Assembly (NCBI GenBank): GCA_007922195.1
Contig: ML681994.1
Coordinates: forward strand, 53,044,298-53,108,297
Source of the DNA: Podocnemis expansa
Taxonomy: Eukaryota > Chordata > Testudines > Podocnemididae
Direction: 5' to 3'
DNA length: 64,000 bases
In this document: positions 47,847-59,508 of the stretch, one piece after another
Layout of the letters: each line of letters opens with the position of its first letter
Position numbering within the stretch: position 1 is the first letter of the stretch
The notes under the pieces: generated by a model
What the model was told of the DNA's origin: nothing
Databases searched by the model: none
The model's input: only the letters and a program-made list of their open reading frames with translations
Program-made: the position numbers and the translations under genes

Positions 47847-48270
47847 GTAGGTTGTCATTTGTATAATATATTAGAGTTTATTATAAACTAGTCATCTCTA
47901 AATATAATTATTAAGGCCTGTATTAGTTTAGGCTGTAGTACTTTACTCCTGAAGAGAATGTATAACTAATAAAAGTTGTTTTTTTATTATTGCAAGCCAA
48001 TAATGAAAATAATGCTCTTAATTTATTTAAGTAAAGCTTGAATGGCCCATATAATCACTAAGAAACTTTGCTCTTTTGTATATGAGTTGGCTGGTCTGAA
48101 GTCTTTTGTAATCAGCCAAATAGAATTCAGGTTTCACAATAATTCTCCACTTGATGTTTGTCCAACCTCCTGCTGTGGTCCATCCAAGGTTAAATGATGC
48201 TTTGAATAGCTTTGAGAGCATTATATTTGTTTGTTTTATCTATTGCTAACTTTGTTTTCTGGGAAAGTAA
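47847..48270. other. Intron sequence after the second exon
   Basis: No gene or repeat recognised in about 420 bases. Confidence 0.3.
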
Positions 48271-48789
48271 GGCTATGTCCACACGTACATGGTTAAATTG
48301 ATTTTATTTATATCGATTTAATAAAATTGATATAAAAATCATTAAGTTGATATAAGTTAAATTGATTTAAAAGGTCCACACCAAAAAACCCCAAATCGAA
48401 ATAGCATGTCCAGACACAGGACTTGCTATTTCAATTCAGGAGAGGGGCACCATGGGAGGTATGGCAACAGGGCCCCCTCACTGGGCCGTGCCCACACCCA
48501 GTATATTGAAAAAGGAAAGCACCTGGGAAGGAGAAGGGCAAAAAGTGTTAAATAATTTTAACAGTTAAATCAAAATAACATGTCTGCACTGTGTTACTTT
48601 GAAATAACAATTTTGATTTAACCATCATCTTGAGATAATACTAGGTTTTATTATATCGGTATAACTTTCCTTATATTGAAGTGAGGGAGCTCCTCATTTC
48701 AAAATAAGGGAACATTGTGTGGACCTACCATTTTTTAAATCGAAATAACCAGGGTTATTTCGATTTAAACAGTGTGTGTGGACATACCC
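48271..48789. mobile_element. Harbinger-like nonautonomous transposon with TAA duplication, 519 bp
   Basis: The ends are inverted: GGCTATGTCCACAC on the left and GTGTGGACATACCC on the right, whose reverse complement is GGGTATGTCCACAC. They are flanked by TAA at 48268-48270 and 48790-48792. A 3-bp TAA/TTA duplication is typical of PIF/Harbinger. The interior has many ATCGAT/TTAAAT-type self-complementary words and no transposase frame. Confidence 0.75.
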
Positions 48790-49614
48790 TAAGAGGTTTG
48801 AAAGTTTGCCCACTTATATTTTTTACCTAGCCCCAAAAGAGAGAGCCCTTAAAGCTTCTTACTAGTTTGTATTACTACTTTTATTTTGAAAGATAATCCA
48901 TTTCAAAGCAGGACCACTACTGCCAAATCCATAGTGCTCCAGACATTGCATTTGAACATACACTTGACCTAGAGTTTACTTCTTGACAAAAAAGGAAATA
49001 ATAATTTGAAGAATAAAGGAAGGGAAATCACTGAAATCTCACACAGACGTCAGGCTACAGTCAAGTCGCTTTGGATTATGTTTGGTGATTGGAAACCCAG
49101 AACTACACGTAAACCCTCTTCAACTTGTGTGAGGTCAATTGCATAAACCATCTCAAAAGAATGAATCAAAACCAGATTTTCTTGTTTTCTTGCAAATTTT
49201 CATTTTGATGAGAGAGCAGTTTTTGGTCAAAAAACCATTTTGAATGAAAATTTTGATCAGCTCCAGTCCTGCAAGTTCTGTTGATTCCTATGCCAAGCAA
49301 AGGATCAGGGCTCTTATACAGATACTGAGGTTATAGGACACTGGCTTATACGATCACAAAGTAAAGCTAACCTCTCCTTTCCTGGTATCAATCTGTTGCT
49401 TACAACTCCGATCAACCTCTCATGGTGGATGTTTTTTAGTGCTGAAGTTATGTATTTAACGGTTATGATAGATATGGTTATTAGTTACAAATACTTCAAT
49501 AATAAATAACAGTCCAAGCAGACATGGGAAGAATGCATGTATGAATAACTCATGATGGATAGAGAAATGATTTCAAGCTAGGTGGGACTTTTTGAAAAAA
49601 CAGAGATCTCTCTT
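48790..49614. other. Unassigned intronic sequence
   Basis: About 800 bases. 49165-49270 has TTTTGGTCAAAAAACC and AAAATTTTGATCAGCTCCAG words resembling an old AT-rich MITE; otherwise nothing recognised. Confidence 0.35.
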
Positions 49615-49815
49615 TGAATGTTCCAGAGGGATAGCCATGTTAGTCCGTGTACAGTAAAAACAGCAAGAGTCCTGTGGCACCTTATAGCCTAACAGATTTC
49701 TTTGGGCATAAGCTTTCATGGGTATCTTATGACGTGGGTTGGATCCCATGAAAGCTTATGCCCAAAGAAATCAATTAGTCTCTAAAGGTGCCACAGAACT
49801 CTTGTTGTTTTTTCT
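49615..49815. mobile_element. Head-to-head PLE hairpin with perfect 28-bp arms
   Basis: The left half is minus-strand PLE 3' end (GATAGCCATGTTAGTCCGTG, GAGTCCTGTGGCACC). The right half is plus-strand PLE 3' end (GGTGCCACAGAACTCTTGTT). The segments 49695-49722 and 49745-49772 are exact reverse complements over 28 bases with a 22-base spacer. It belongs to the same tail group as the copy at 5113. Confidence 0.88.
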
Positions 49816-50526
49816 CTTTAAACACTCGCCTATATTATACAGAATATTAAATGGTCATTTGTTGGTTTCAATAGTCTGGAACTACTAGATATTTGACGAC
49901 TTCTGTCAATCAGATAAATGTAGTTAATACAAATGTAAAGATTTCACTGCATTCTCTCTAGCATTCTTCATACAAAGTAGCTCATAAAATCAGGCAGATT
50001 GTAATGTCATTGGGAAGACAAGAGCATTATTGTTTAATACCATTTTTAACAGACTACACAAATAAGGCCCTGATCCTCCGAAGATTTATGCACATGCTTA
50101 ACTTTACATGTGTAATGTGACATAGGAGTTACTGACTCACACCTTTAAGTCTTTGTGGAAATCAAGGCCTAAACAACAGTTACATTTAATCTTCACCCTC
50201 CATCCATGTCAATTGACCATTTTTACATGTGTCCCTAAATCCACCCAAAGAATAGCTGCAGGGCAAAGGCAATAAGGGGCTGTAACCCAAAAGTCCCCCC
50301 AGTTTCAGTGGTCATCAGTCTTTATTCATGTTGCTTATTGATTGCAAGTACTGTCTTGGCAACATCTTTTGAGAATGGGCAAGCCCCTCTCCTCTCTCAC
50401 TTTCCTCCATGAGTGGGGATCAATGTTTATTTTCCTTCCCCTTGAGAATGTTCCACAAGGGATGCCTTAATAATAGCTTAGGTCCAAAAGTATGTTAGTG
50501 AAAAAAAGTGTTTCTAAGAATATTGA
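49816..50526. other. Intron sequence with an old palindromic repeat fragment
   Basis: CCTGATCCTCCGAAGATTTA and GCACATGCTTAACTTTACAT near 50068-50108 are part of an old repeat also visible near 16689. The rest is unassigned. Confidence 0.4.
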
Positions 50527-50753
50527 GGGCTTGTCTGCACAATAACTTGAAGCAGTTTAGTTACACCACAGCAGATCTCTGTGGAGACATTCTTAAATTT
50601 AGAAATAGTTCATATCAATTTAGCTTAAATTGTTCCCACACTACCTTAAGCTATATCAATACAAACTATTTTGAAACAAACTTAAGAGTGTGTCCAGCCA
50701 GGAGATTACACCAGTGTAACTAAATTGTTGCAAGGTTGTGTCTAGACAAGCCC
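50527..50753. mobile_element. Short MITE, 227 bp
   Basis: The inverted ends are GGGCTTGTCTGCACA and TGTGTCTAGACAAGCCC. The interior pairs AGTTACACC with GTGTAACT. No coding frame. It belongs to the same broad group as 48271 by its ends; no clear target duplication was seen. Confidence 0.65.
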
Positions 50754-51949
50754 TATGAGAAAATCAAAGGTAAATAGCATTACCTTATACCTATTCCAAG
50801 GCCTGGGGAACTGTCACTTAGCTAGAGTAATATATGGTTGTTCCAATTAATTTAATCAGCATACACTTTCATCTTCAAGTTTCAGTGTCTGTTGCCACTG
50901 GCAGGCTTTTAAAAATTTTTTTCCTTACCATTTCCACCTTTCTGCCCTTGATATGGAAGACTCTACAGGCACAGCTTGTGTGTCTAGGAGCTTAACAACC
51001 AAACTGTTTTAGATTAATTTGTGGTTTATAGCCCAGTTTTATCAGTTTTCCTGGATCTCCAAACAAACAGTTCTGAGCTATTGGTACTGTCTCACAAATT
51101 ATTTTCTTATCATAAACACGAAGTGACTCAGCTACGATAGTCCAGAACCCCTGCTAATTACAGAGGAGTGTAAGTGAGGATTTTGCAGTCTTTCCTACTT
51201 TACTTTAGAAACAAAGGAATAGGTTGCTTTTGTTAGGTTAAGATAGTGTTTTGGTGTTTAAAGATGGCATGTCAATCAGTATTAGAACTATGGTGTGTAA
51301 GTTTTGCTTTTTTATAAGCGATTGCCTAATGTTTCAAAGTGGTGAGATCTGACTTTCACGAAAACAAGATCAGGGAAAAATGTGTCCTGCATGTGTGTTC
51401 TATTAGACTGGTGGAATGGAAAAGATTTACAGTAGATTCAAATACTTGACATAAGTTCTACTATTAAAAAAACCCCTCTCCACTGTTGCACTAATGTACT
51501 AAAAATAAAGTAATTAAAGTCTCTCGCCAATTGTTCAAAAATTATGTTAGCTCTTCAACTCTCTAGTTTGTTTATTTTTTAGATAGGGTGATACAGGCAG
51601 TATTTACTTACTTTGGAAAGGTCAGTTCAGCTGATACTCTGTCAGCTGCTGCTTTTTATCCAGTTTTCCACTAGGGATGTCTGAAACACAGGAAGGTTGA
51701 CAGGTAACCTCCCCAAGGTCAAGCAATTAGGCTGCTCTGGAAGTGGAATTCCCATGGCCATCAGGGCAAATTCAGTATGCAGAGCAGCTGCACTCTTGGG
51801 ACCATAAGCCAGCATTAAGACCCCAGCCTATTTTGAAAACATTATATGGAATAACCTCTTTGCTGCACGGGGGTAGCTGATTTTCAGGAAACATTTCAAA
51901 ACAAACAGTGAAAGTGGTGAAATTATTGTTTAAATACTATGATTAAGAA
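50754..51949. other. Intron sequence, nothing recognised
   Basis: About 1.2 kb without a supportable feature. Confidence 0.35.
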
Positions 51950-52425
51950 TTATTTCAGCAGACATAATTGAGCAATATCACAGCTGACCAGTTGGAGCAC
52001 ACAGGGCTACAGAATGGATGCAGTTTCCCTGCTGCCCGGGTACAGTGTGGGGGGAGGATGCTCCTAGTGGAGCAGCTATGCTTGAGGAGGGGCAGGACTC
52101 TAAAAATCAGTGCCTCATGATTTGACTTGTGCTTCACAGGCCACCCACCATGATTTAGTTGCCAGGCTATGTGTTTCAGTGTCTAGTGACAGTTACTCAT
52201 CTACACTAGTGCTTTGTCTATGAGTGTGTAACGCACTGCATAATATGTAACTCTAAAATAGTGACAGCAAAAATGAGCACAGAAGCATAAAATGTTTACT
52301 TTAAATGTGTGATTTGCAATCCTTAATGGCATATAGATCAATACATTTTTTGTGAGTTGCTAGATTGGTGGCCCATCAGTGATGTAAAGATATTTGTGGC
52401 CCTTGAGCCAAAACAGTTTGGAATC
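51950..52425. mobile_element. Diverged copy of the 7684-8285 repeat
   Basis: It shares CACAGGGCTACAGAATGGAT, GTTTCCCTGCTGC and GGCCCTTGAGCCAAAA with the 7684 element, and the right end, TTTGGAATCCCTG, is a weak version of its terminus. The left end is unclear. Confidence 0.5.
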
Positions 52426-52429
52426 CCTG

Positions 52430-52812
52430 ACATTGCACTACCATTAAACAGCTCTTTAGTCCATGCCCCAGGAGCCTGAGTCAGCCTGACAGATGCTAGC
52501 CGTACAGTACATCCCAAGATTATATGCTATTTTTAGCAGTGTAATGTCTCACTGCCTCCCCACTGCTAGTGCCTTTTCCTGCCACAGTGACGATGTGGCA
52601 GTGGGAAAGTCTCTGACAGGTGGAAGGTGGCAGGGAAGTGCTCCAGATGCTCCATTCTGCCAGAACTTTTCCCTGTTATCTTCCCCTTTATGGAACCTTT
52701 CACAGCCTCATATAGCAACACACCATAGGGAATGTGGATAGAGCCTGCTTTTCACTTCAGTGTGTGCTAGTGCATATCCTACATGTTGTACAAGTGTAGA
52801 CAAGGCCTAGGA
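52430..52812. mobile_element. MITE related to the element at 60118
   Basis: CCATTAAACAGCTCTTTAG and GGAGCCTGAGTCAGCCTGAC occur here and, in similar form, inside 60118-60415. The right edge GTGTAGACAAGGCC resembles the inverted ends of this MITE group. Confidence 0.5.
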
Positions 52813-53962
52813 AAGAAAGTTTGTTACTAATTCAGGTTTGTTCAATTGAGGTAAATCTTAGGAAGCTAAAGTAGTTTGCTGTTCTCACATGAGTTAGTAG
52901 GTTGAGTTAAAGATGAGACTTTACTGGACTTTTCTGTAAAATGGGAGAACTGAGACTTTGGAAATTCATGTCAAAGAGCTGGTTTAAGTACCTTCTTTTA
53001 ACTTGACAGTGTACTTCAAGAAATACAATAAACAAATAGATTTAGGAGTATGTCTTTCCATATAAATAGGTTCTATTTAATTTCTTTCAACTCTATTTGT
53101 ATGTAATATTTTCCTCTTTGGAACACACACATGAAGATTGCTTTTACTGCAAGTATATTCATCAATTCTGATCAATGTATTACAGTTGGACTGGGGATCT
53201 ATTAGAACCAAGCTTCAAATAAGCTATTTTTCCATTTGAAAATGTAGCCAAAACCTTCTAATTTCATATTCCAACCACTTCTCACTTAAGCAAAGACAGA
53301 ATAAACATTTTTTTTTTGCATATTCCCCAATAGCTCAGTAATTTTCAGTGTACAGAGCTGCTTGAGAAATCAGGAGTCCTTGAAGATAGGAGCTTGCTTT
53401 AAGTATAATCAGGATTTAATAAATGGGTGGGTTGTTTTTGTATTTTTCTAAGGTTGGACTGTCAGGGCTTCTCAGCTTGTTAATGCATCATAAGATTCTG
53501 TTTGCACCTGTTCTCACTTCTGTGTACGGTATATACAGTACGTAGGCTAGTGTGTAGGTGTGTGGGAGGAGACACAGCAGAATGAGACAGCAGGAGCAAT
53601 TTCCTCAGCACACAAATGACTACTACTTTCTCACCTGATGGGCCAGGTAGTTTCCGAGAAAGAACGAATCTTGTTTACTTAAGACCAGTCCATTACATGT
53701 GTGGGAAGATTACTTCAAGAGTCACTAAGAAGATCTTAAATCAACTTTGCGTGTGTTAGGATTATTGTGGCAAACATATATAGTTCACCTGCTTTGCGTA
53801 TTTTAGGTTGATATGGAACTGGGACGGTCAATGTAAGAGTCATATACTGTAAAATGTGTTCTATAACAAATCTGAAACAATGCATAGTTCCTGATAAGAA
53901 CTCTTTAATCTGTGAATGCTACTGTAGAACTTCAACCTTTTTTTTTTTCTTCTTAAATAAAG
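52813..53962. other. Intron sequence before the transmembrane exon
   Basis: About 1.15 kb with no recognised repeat. It ends in the long pyrimidine tract (53936-53954) of the acceptor. Confidence 0.4.
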
Positions 53963-54073
53963 AAAAATGTTTTGCAAGGCCAGCATGAAGCGGACAAAAT
54001 CTGGAGCAAAGAGGGATTTTATGCAGTTGTCATATTTCTCAGCATCTTTGTCATTGTAGTAACATGTCTAATG
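53963..54073 (+). CDS. PTPRR: PTPRR transmembrane exon
   Basis: This exon encodes 37 codons, phase 0 at both ends, from KNVLQGQHEA to VVTCLM. Codons 19-37 form a continuous hydrophobic run (FYAVVIFLSIFVIVVTCLM) that continues three residues into the next exon before RLKEK, giving a single-pass type I helix followed by a basic stop-transfer segment. The acceptor is preceded by a long pyrimidine tract and ends TAAATAAAG; the donor is GTAAGT at 54074. The final ATG codon corresponds to about Met246 of the human protein, which, as I recall, is the first residue of a short cytosolic isoform. It could therefore be an alternative start when transcription begins at an internal promoter, but I saw no such promoter. 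Confidence 0.96.
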
Positions 54074-56194
54074 GTAAGTTTGTTGCTTTACTTTCTCTCT
54101 ATTTTCATTTATGTGTTGTTTATATCAGTCTGAAAGACAGAGTGCTGCATCCTTTATTCTAAAAGTGTTTTCATAAAACAGAAGCTCAGCTTCTCAGTGA
54201 TAGTAAGTAGCTAGGCCACAGCCTGATGTGTAATAGAAATACTTATTATGTTTAGAATTTTTTATGTCTGATATAAAATAACACTAATGGTAAGCTTCAG
54301 AAATAATGGACACTTAACCATTCATAATAACCATGCAATAATTTAATTGAGGACTTCTAGTAACATGATAAACCATGAGTGAAGCCTAAGTGAGTGGTTT
54401 ACTGACGTCACAGAAACCCTCAATGCCACTATAGAGTTATAGTGTATTTTATTTCTTCTTTTATGTGGTAATAAAAAACAAGACATTGACATGCATTTTA
54501 TACATGGTAATATGGGATTTGCACCATGTAACCATATCATTACCATAAAATATGAATTTGACATTGAAAATATTGATATTGCTATTCAAAAATGTAGTTA
54601 GGGACAAGAGTGTTATTTAACTGCTCTTTTAACATGACGTCTGACATGTCATGCAGTATATATCTAGTGACCAGGTGTCTAGCCACTGGATGCCCAATGA
54701 ACATTCTTGCCATTCTACTGTGGTGAATGAAATAAAAAAAAAAATGAAACGGTCCTGAGTGCACGTTGACAGTGAAGGCGTTAAAGGGACACAAATCTTT
54801 TTCAATTTGTCAGTTATAGCTTCAGAATCCAAATTGTTCCCACGCTGTCAGTTATCAGTTAAGGTAGACTCCACCACCCCCATTTATTCTGGGCAATTAT
54901 TTGCTTGTCTTCTCTGTTGTTAAAATATATAAATTTTCTTTCTCAATTATGTTTGATGGAGGGATTCATTTGGTTTGCCTTCTTTTATGTTACTACAGCT
55001 GCTCAGTGGCAAGCTTTGGCTTCATTCACGACACATGTCCCAAATATTTCCTTCTTCTTTGCTGGGTAACTTTAGAGATAAGGGATTGTGGAGATCTGAG
55101 AAATTTGGGTTCTTTTGTCATAAATTCATTCCACTTAACACTTAGTATTTTTCAAACACACTTGCTTTCAAGGGCATTCAGTTTCCTGTCTCTACTTTTA
55201 CTGGATATGTAGCTTTCACATCTATATGTTAAGATGGAAATGATATTTGAGATGAAGATATATAGATTGGTCTGTAAATTGAAGATTTTTCCAGACAAAA
55301 TCTTATATAAGCTGGTAAAGTCTTGCTTAAATTTGGATGTGGAGGAAAATTCTTATAATTTTTCCAAAGTGACAAGCAGTAATCCTTTTTCCCCTGCCCG
55401 CTATTCTTATGGAGAATAAGACACATTGCATCATCAGAAATGTCATTGTAACTCTGGAAACAGCATATGGTAACTTTTTCTGTCTCTGCCGACTAGCTGG
55501 TTGCCTTATAGGAGCAGAGTAAAAATCACCTTGAATGTCTATTCACTCTTCTTTCTTTCATGTATATAATTTCCAAATGCACAAGAATAAATTTAACACA
55601 CACAAAATGGATGCATTCACAAATTCTGCGGACTACTCATACCTTGAAATCTCTTAGGCCTTTAAATTTTATCTAAATAGTAAACATATTTAATGGACTA
55701 CTAAAAATGGCCATATTAGAATTATGCTGTAAGTGCGTAGGTATCCCTAAATGCTTATTCCTAGGAATGTCAGAGGTGCTGTTGGCCAAATCTGGAAATA
55801 GATTACTTGGAAATGTCTCTTAAAATGTAAAGTGGAAATTAAATTAGATTGTTGTGTACCAGTGGTTAGTGCAAGCTCATTGAATTGTCTGCATTAAGCC
55901 TTTGTTCTGTCAAATTATTATGGACATTATAAAACAATGCAGCCACTTCTTTTAATTGGGTTTTACAAATCATATTATTTAATTACACAGTTTACACTGA
56001 CAGAAGACAGTGCAGTAGAAGTCTTTACATATTTTACTTTCAATTTTTCTAAAATTTAAAAATGCATTGCAATAATAAAAGATAAGGTCTATGTTTTGTT
56101 ATACAGTGTATATAGTGTAATACAGTACTACATGAGCTAAATTCACACCAGTGAATTATTTCTCGTAGGCCACCTATTTATGTCCTCCCCATCA
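54074..56194. other. Intron sequence after the transmembrane exon
   Basis: About 2.1 kb without a recognised repeat or gene. The 103-residue frame at 54901-55212 has no familiar motif. If PTPRR uses an internal promoter for a cytosolic isoform here, its first exon would lie in this intron, but I saw no convincing core promoter. Confidence 0.35.
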
Positions 56195-56335
56195 CCAAAC
56201 CAAACAAGGAGCCTGATAGCACTTTTAAAGACTAACAATTTTATTTATCACATGAGTTTTTGTGGGAGAAAATCCCATACCAGGCTCCTCGGTTTTCTTG
56301 CTGAACTAAACTAACACAGCTACCCTTTTGGACTA
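56195..56335. mobile_element. Compact PLE head-to-head relic
   Basis: The left part is minus-strand PLE tail (AACAAGGAGCCTGATAGCAC, GACTAACAATTTTATTTATC, GTGGGAGAAAATCCC). The right part is plus-strand 3' end (CCAGGCTCCTCGG, CTGAACTAAACTAACACAGC). The spacer between the arms is almost nil. Confidence 0.78.
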
Positions 56336-56922
56336 GCCATCACCAGAATGTCTGAGCCCTTTGTGCCTCAGGAAGGATTCACTTTCAGTGGTCCTCTTCT
56401 GCCACCCTGATTAATTTCTTCTGGTGCTCCATACATCATTTATAACCTATTAAGCAACAGACTAATTAGGTGTAACTGTTTAACAATGCTATTCTAAGGA
56501 ATACAGGTCTCTATGTGATTTTTACTTTTAATAGACAATATGGTAGCAAACCATTAACAATTCTAATAAATAACACAGTATATGACAGAGAAGGCTGAAC
56601 TATTCATTTTGAATATTTCTTATGAATTCGGCCTTTTTTTGTTTGTTTCCAGATATTTTGAAAATGATCCAGATTTCTTAAAGTGTAATGTTTAGTCATA
56701 AATATATACAAAATAGGTCATTATTAGGCTACAGGATATTTACAGAGCTAATTGACCAAGGAGATAATTTTTGATAAAATAAATATGTCCCTTTGTCTTG
56801 TTAGAAGTTTTCAAATTCTGAAATTTAAAAAATAGGATGACTTTTTCTACACGCCCACAAAAATTGACACCTTTTTCTCCCTAAGATGTAAAATTCAACA
56901 TTTTTTTTGATTGACTCTACTT
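56336..56922. other. Unassigned intronic sequence
   Basis: About 590 bases with no recognised feature. Confidence 0.3.
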
Positions 56923-56930
56923 GTTTATAG

Positions 56931-57239
56931 CAGCGGTTCCCAACCTGTGATTCTTGGACAACTGGTGGTCTGCGAGGATACTGCAGGTGGTCCATGGGAG
57001 TTGGGGGGAGATAATTACTGCAGATAAATGTACTGTGATGGGTACAATATGTTTATGAGTGAGTGTAATGAATTATTAGGAGTAGCTTCCTTTTTAATAA
57101 CCCTTGATATGCAAGTTTAACTTCTGTCAGCCATAAGCTATGTTAAAAATGTTGAAAATGGCTTGCTTACTTGGTGTTCCACAAAAGCTTTTGATGATGG
57201 TGTAGTGGTCTGTATAAAGGAAAAGATTGGGAACCACCG
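56931..57239. mobile_element. hAT-like MITE, 309 bp, with 8-bp target duplication
   Basis: The terminal inverted repeat is CAGCGGTTCCCAACC on the left; GATTGGGAACCACCG on the right reads CGGTGGTTCCCAATC in reverse complement. Target duplications are GTTTATAG (56923-56930) and ATTTATAG (57240-57247), 7 of 8 identical. An 8-bp duplication plus this end type fits the hAT superfamily. No transposase frame. Confidence 0.85.
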
Positions 57240-57247
57240 ATTTATAG

Positions 57248-57994
57248 ATTGCAGTTTGTTGTTCATTTATTTCTGGAGATTGATACTTACCAAAATCATT
57301 TGGTATTTTTTCTACCCTTTGACTGAATGATAGAAACACTTTAATCAGTAAATACTGAAAAACAGAAAATGAACTCCTCCGGTAAAAATGTTCACACTGT
57401 TCTAAAATTTGTGACCCTTTCAGGCTTCACAAACTAATCAGGATTTTCACAAATTCTCTGACTGCGTGAATCACAGAAAATCATACTTGGACTTTTTATT
57501 CTTGAAAATGAGATTAAGTTTAAAAACAAAGGATCAGTTCTTACACTCAATGCAGTAGTAGTAGAATTGCTGAGAGAATAGTATGGAATTAACCAAGAAT
57601 TTCTAATCAATCCAAGAGTTAGTTTCCCCTCCCAGGAAACTTTGTTCAACTTCACTTCAGTAAACTACATTTAGTGATTTAAGCAAAATCACAATATACT
57701 TTTCTTCTGAAGTAAGAGTATACACATACACTCATGCACTGAAATAACAAAAGATGTGAGTTAAAACCAATTTGCCCTTGACAGTTAGGCTTTCTTTTTT
57801 GGTGTTCTGGGCAGAAACAGAAAGTGGAAACTTCAGTGTAGATTAGGCCTATTCATCACTTCATGTGGAATCAAGCCAGGAAGCAACAGGAAGATGAGGT
57901 GCATTCTCACTGAGTTGCGAGTTTAAACCAGGACTGGTGTAAATGCAAAATTTAAAGACGTTTCACTGTGTCCTAGAGAGTATCTCTTTGAAAA
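57248..57994. other. Unassigned intronic sequence
   Basis: About 750 bases with no recognised feature. Confidence 0.3.
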
Positions 57995-58275
57995 TTAGTT
58001 CCAAAGGGGTAGCCATGTTAGTCTAGTTCAGTAAAACAAACAAGCAGTCGTGTGTCACTTAAAGACTAACAAATTTATTTATCACATGAGCTTTCGTGGA
58101 AGAAAATCCCACTTTGTCGGACGCTTTGAAAACGGGGGAAGCTATAGAACTTACGCTTCCCTATATTTATTTTTCTTCCCATTCTATAAGTTCCCCATTT
58201 CAAAGCATCTGACAAAATGGGATTTTTTCCCATAAAAGCTCATGTAATAAATAAATTTGTTAGTCTCTAAAGATT
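57995..58275. mobile_element. Head-to-head PLE pair
   Basis: The left arm (minus) begins CCAAAGGGGTAGCCATGTTA and runs to CACTTTGTCGGACGCTTTG. The right arm (plus) runs from TTCTATAAGTTCCCCATTTC through CATCTGACAAAATGGGATTT to TTGTTAGTCTCTAAAG, where it is cut before the terminal sequence. The junction lies near 58145. Confidence 0.87.
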
Positions 58276-59127
58276 AGTGACTTTTCTCCACATTTTTCAA
58301 TCAACCTGTATCTCTTTGTTAGTTGGTACCATTTATCCTAGTGTGCTGAGTAATCTGTAAAGGACTGCCTTTCTTTAGTTCTTGTATTCTGCAACAGGTC
58401 AAAAACCATGAAGATCCTATGCACACTCAGTCATGAACTGTGTCTAAGATCATTTTAAACATGGCAGTAACTAAACTGGTATTTGCATAACTTTGTTGGC
58501 TTTTGCAGTTGAGGCTAACCTATTTTTAAAACCTTTCTCAGAATGATTTTCTAAACATGATTTGTCATGACTTTTCACCATCCTCACTGTTCTGGCAAAC
58601 TGTGTTATCATGGAGTCTCACTGAGTGGAAAAGAATAAAAGAATAAACAAGTTTTTGAGACTAAAACAAATTTAGGACGTTAGGGAGAGATGGGCCTGGA
58701 TGTATCACAAGCATTAGATGGTATACTGCATTGCTTTATTTTTGGTATTCATATTTTGTGGAACTTTTCTATAATTACTTTGTTTACCAGTATTTCTTTC
58801 CTTACAATGATTTTGTGACAACCATATCCCATTACATTTTATTTATCTCTTTAATAATGCAACTGCAATAACTGTTTGTATGAAATATAAATATTAGTTA
58901 GCAATGAGAACTTCTAAAACCTCTTTCTACCTGTATGCTGGTCATGCTTTATGTAACAGGAATATTTGCCATGTTTGTCAAAAACACTTCATCACACAAG
59001 TTGTGGAGTTCTTCTAGAAATCATTGCTATTATATAAATATATCCAATGGATTTTTAATTCTTCCTTTACTTTGTTTGAACAGTGGATGGGATAAAAATT
59101 GATCCTTTTTCTTTTATGTGTCTTTAG
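58276..59127. other. Intron sequence before the juxtamembrane exon
   Basis: About 850 bases without recognised repeats; an acceptor precedes 59128. Confidence 0.4.
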
Positions 59128-59390
59128 GTTCTATACAGATTAAAGGAAAAGGTTCAGTTCTCACTGAGGCAAGATAAAGAGAAAAAACAGGAGATTCACC
59201 TTTCACCCATTCCCCTGCAGACAGCTCAGTCTGAATACAAGACACCAAACAGAATGGTCCAACCTGAACAGGTTCCTAAAGTTGTAAATGTCATAGTGGA
59301 CCCTCAAGGCCAATGTGTTGCTGAGATCAAACCTCCGCTCTCTGCCAGTCCGTCACCCTTCAGAATGAAACCTGTAGGCCTTCAGGAAAG
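59128..59390 (+). CDS. PTPRR: PTPRR juxtamembrane cytoplasmic exon reaching the kinase-interaction motif
   Basis: This exon encodes 87 full codons plus 2 bases (phase 2 at the 3' end). It starts VLYRLKEKVQ, which completes the membrane helix and its basic anchor, then continues into a polar, proline-rich cytoplasmic linker (NRMVQPEQVPKVVNVIVDPQ, then SPSPFRMKPVGLQE and a split Arg codon). GLQER is the beginning of the kinase-interaction motif through which PTPRR binds ERK1/2 and p38. The rest of that motif, including the PKA-phosphorylated serine, and the phosphatase domain lie in later exons, which I could not find before 64000. The acceptor is TGTGTCTTTAG and the donor GTAGGA at 59391. The linker diverges more from human than the ectodomain exons do, as expected for a disordered region. 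Confidence 0.96.
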
Positions 59391-59508
59391 GTAGGATTTA
59401 TGTGCTGGCACATTCAATATTGACTGACTCATTTTACAATTGTGAAGCATAGTTTGATACATATCTCCTCCATCACTGAAGCAGTAAATGGTGGCCATTC
59501 AACACATT

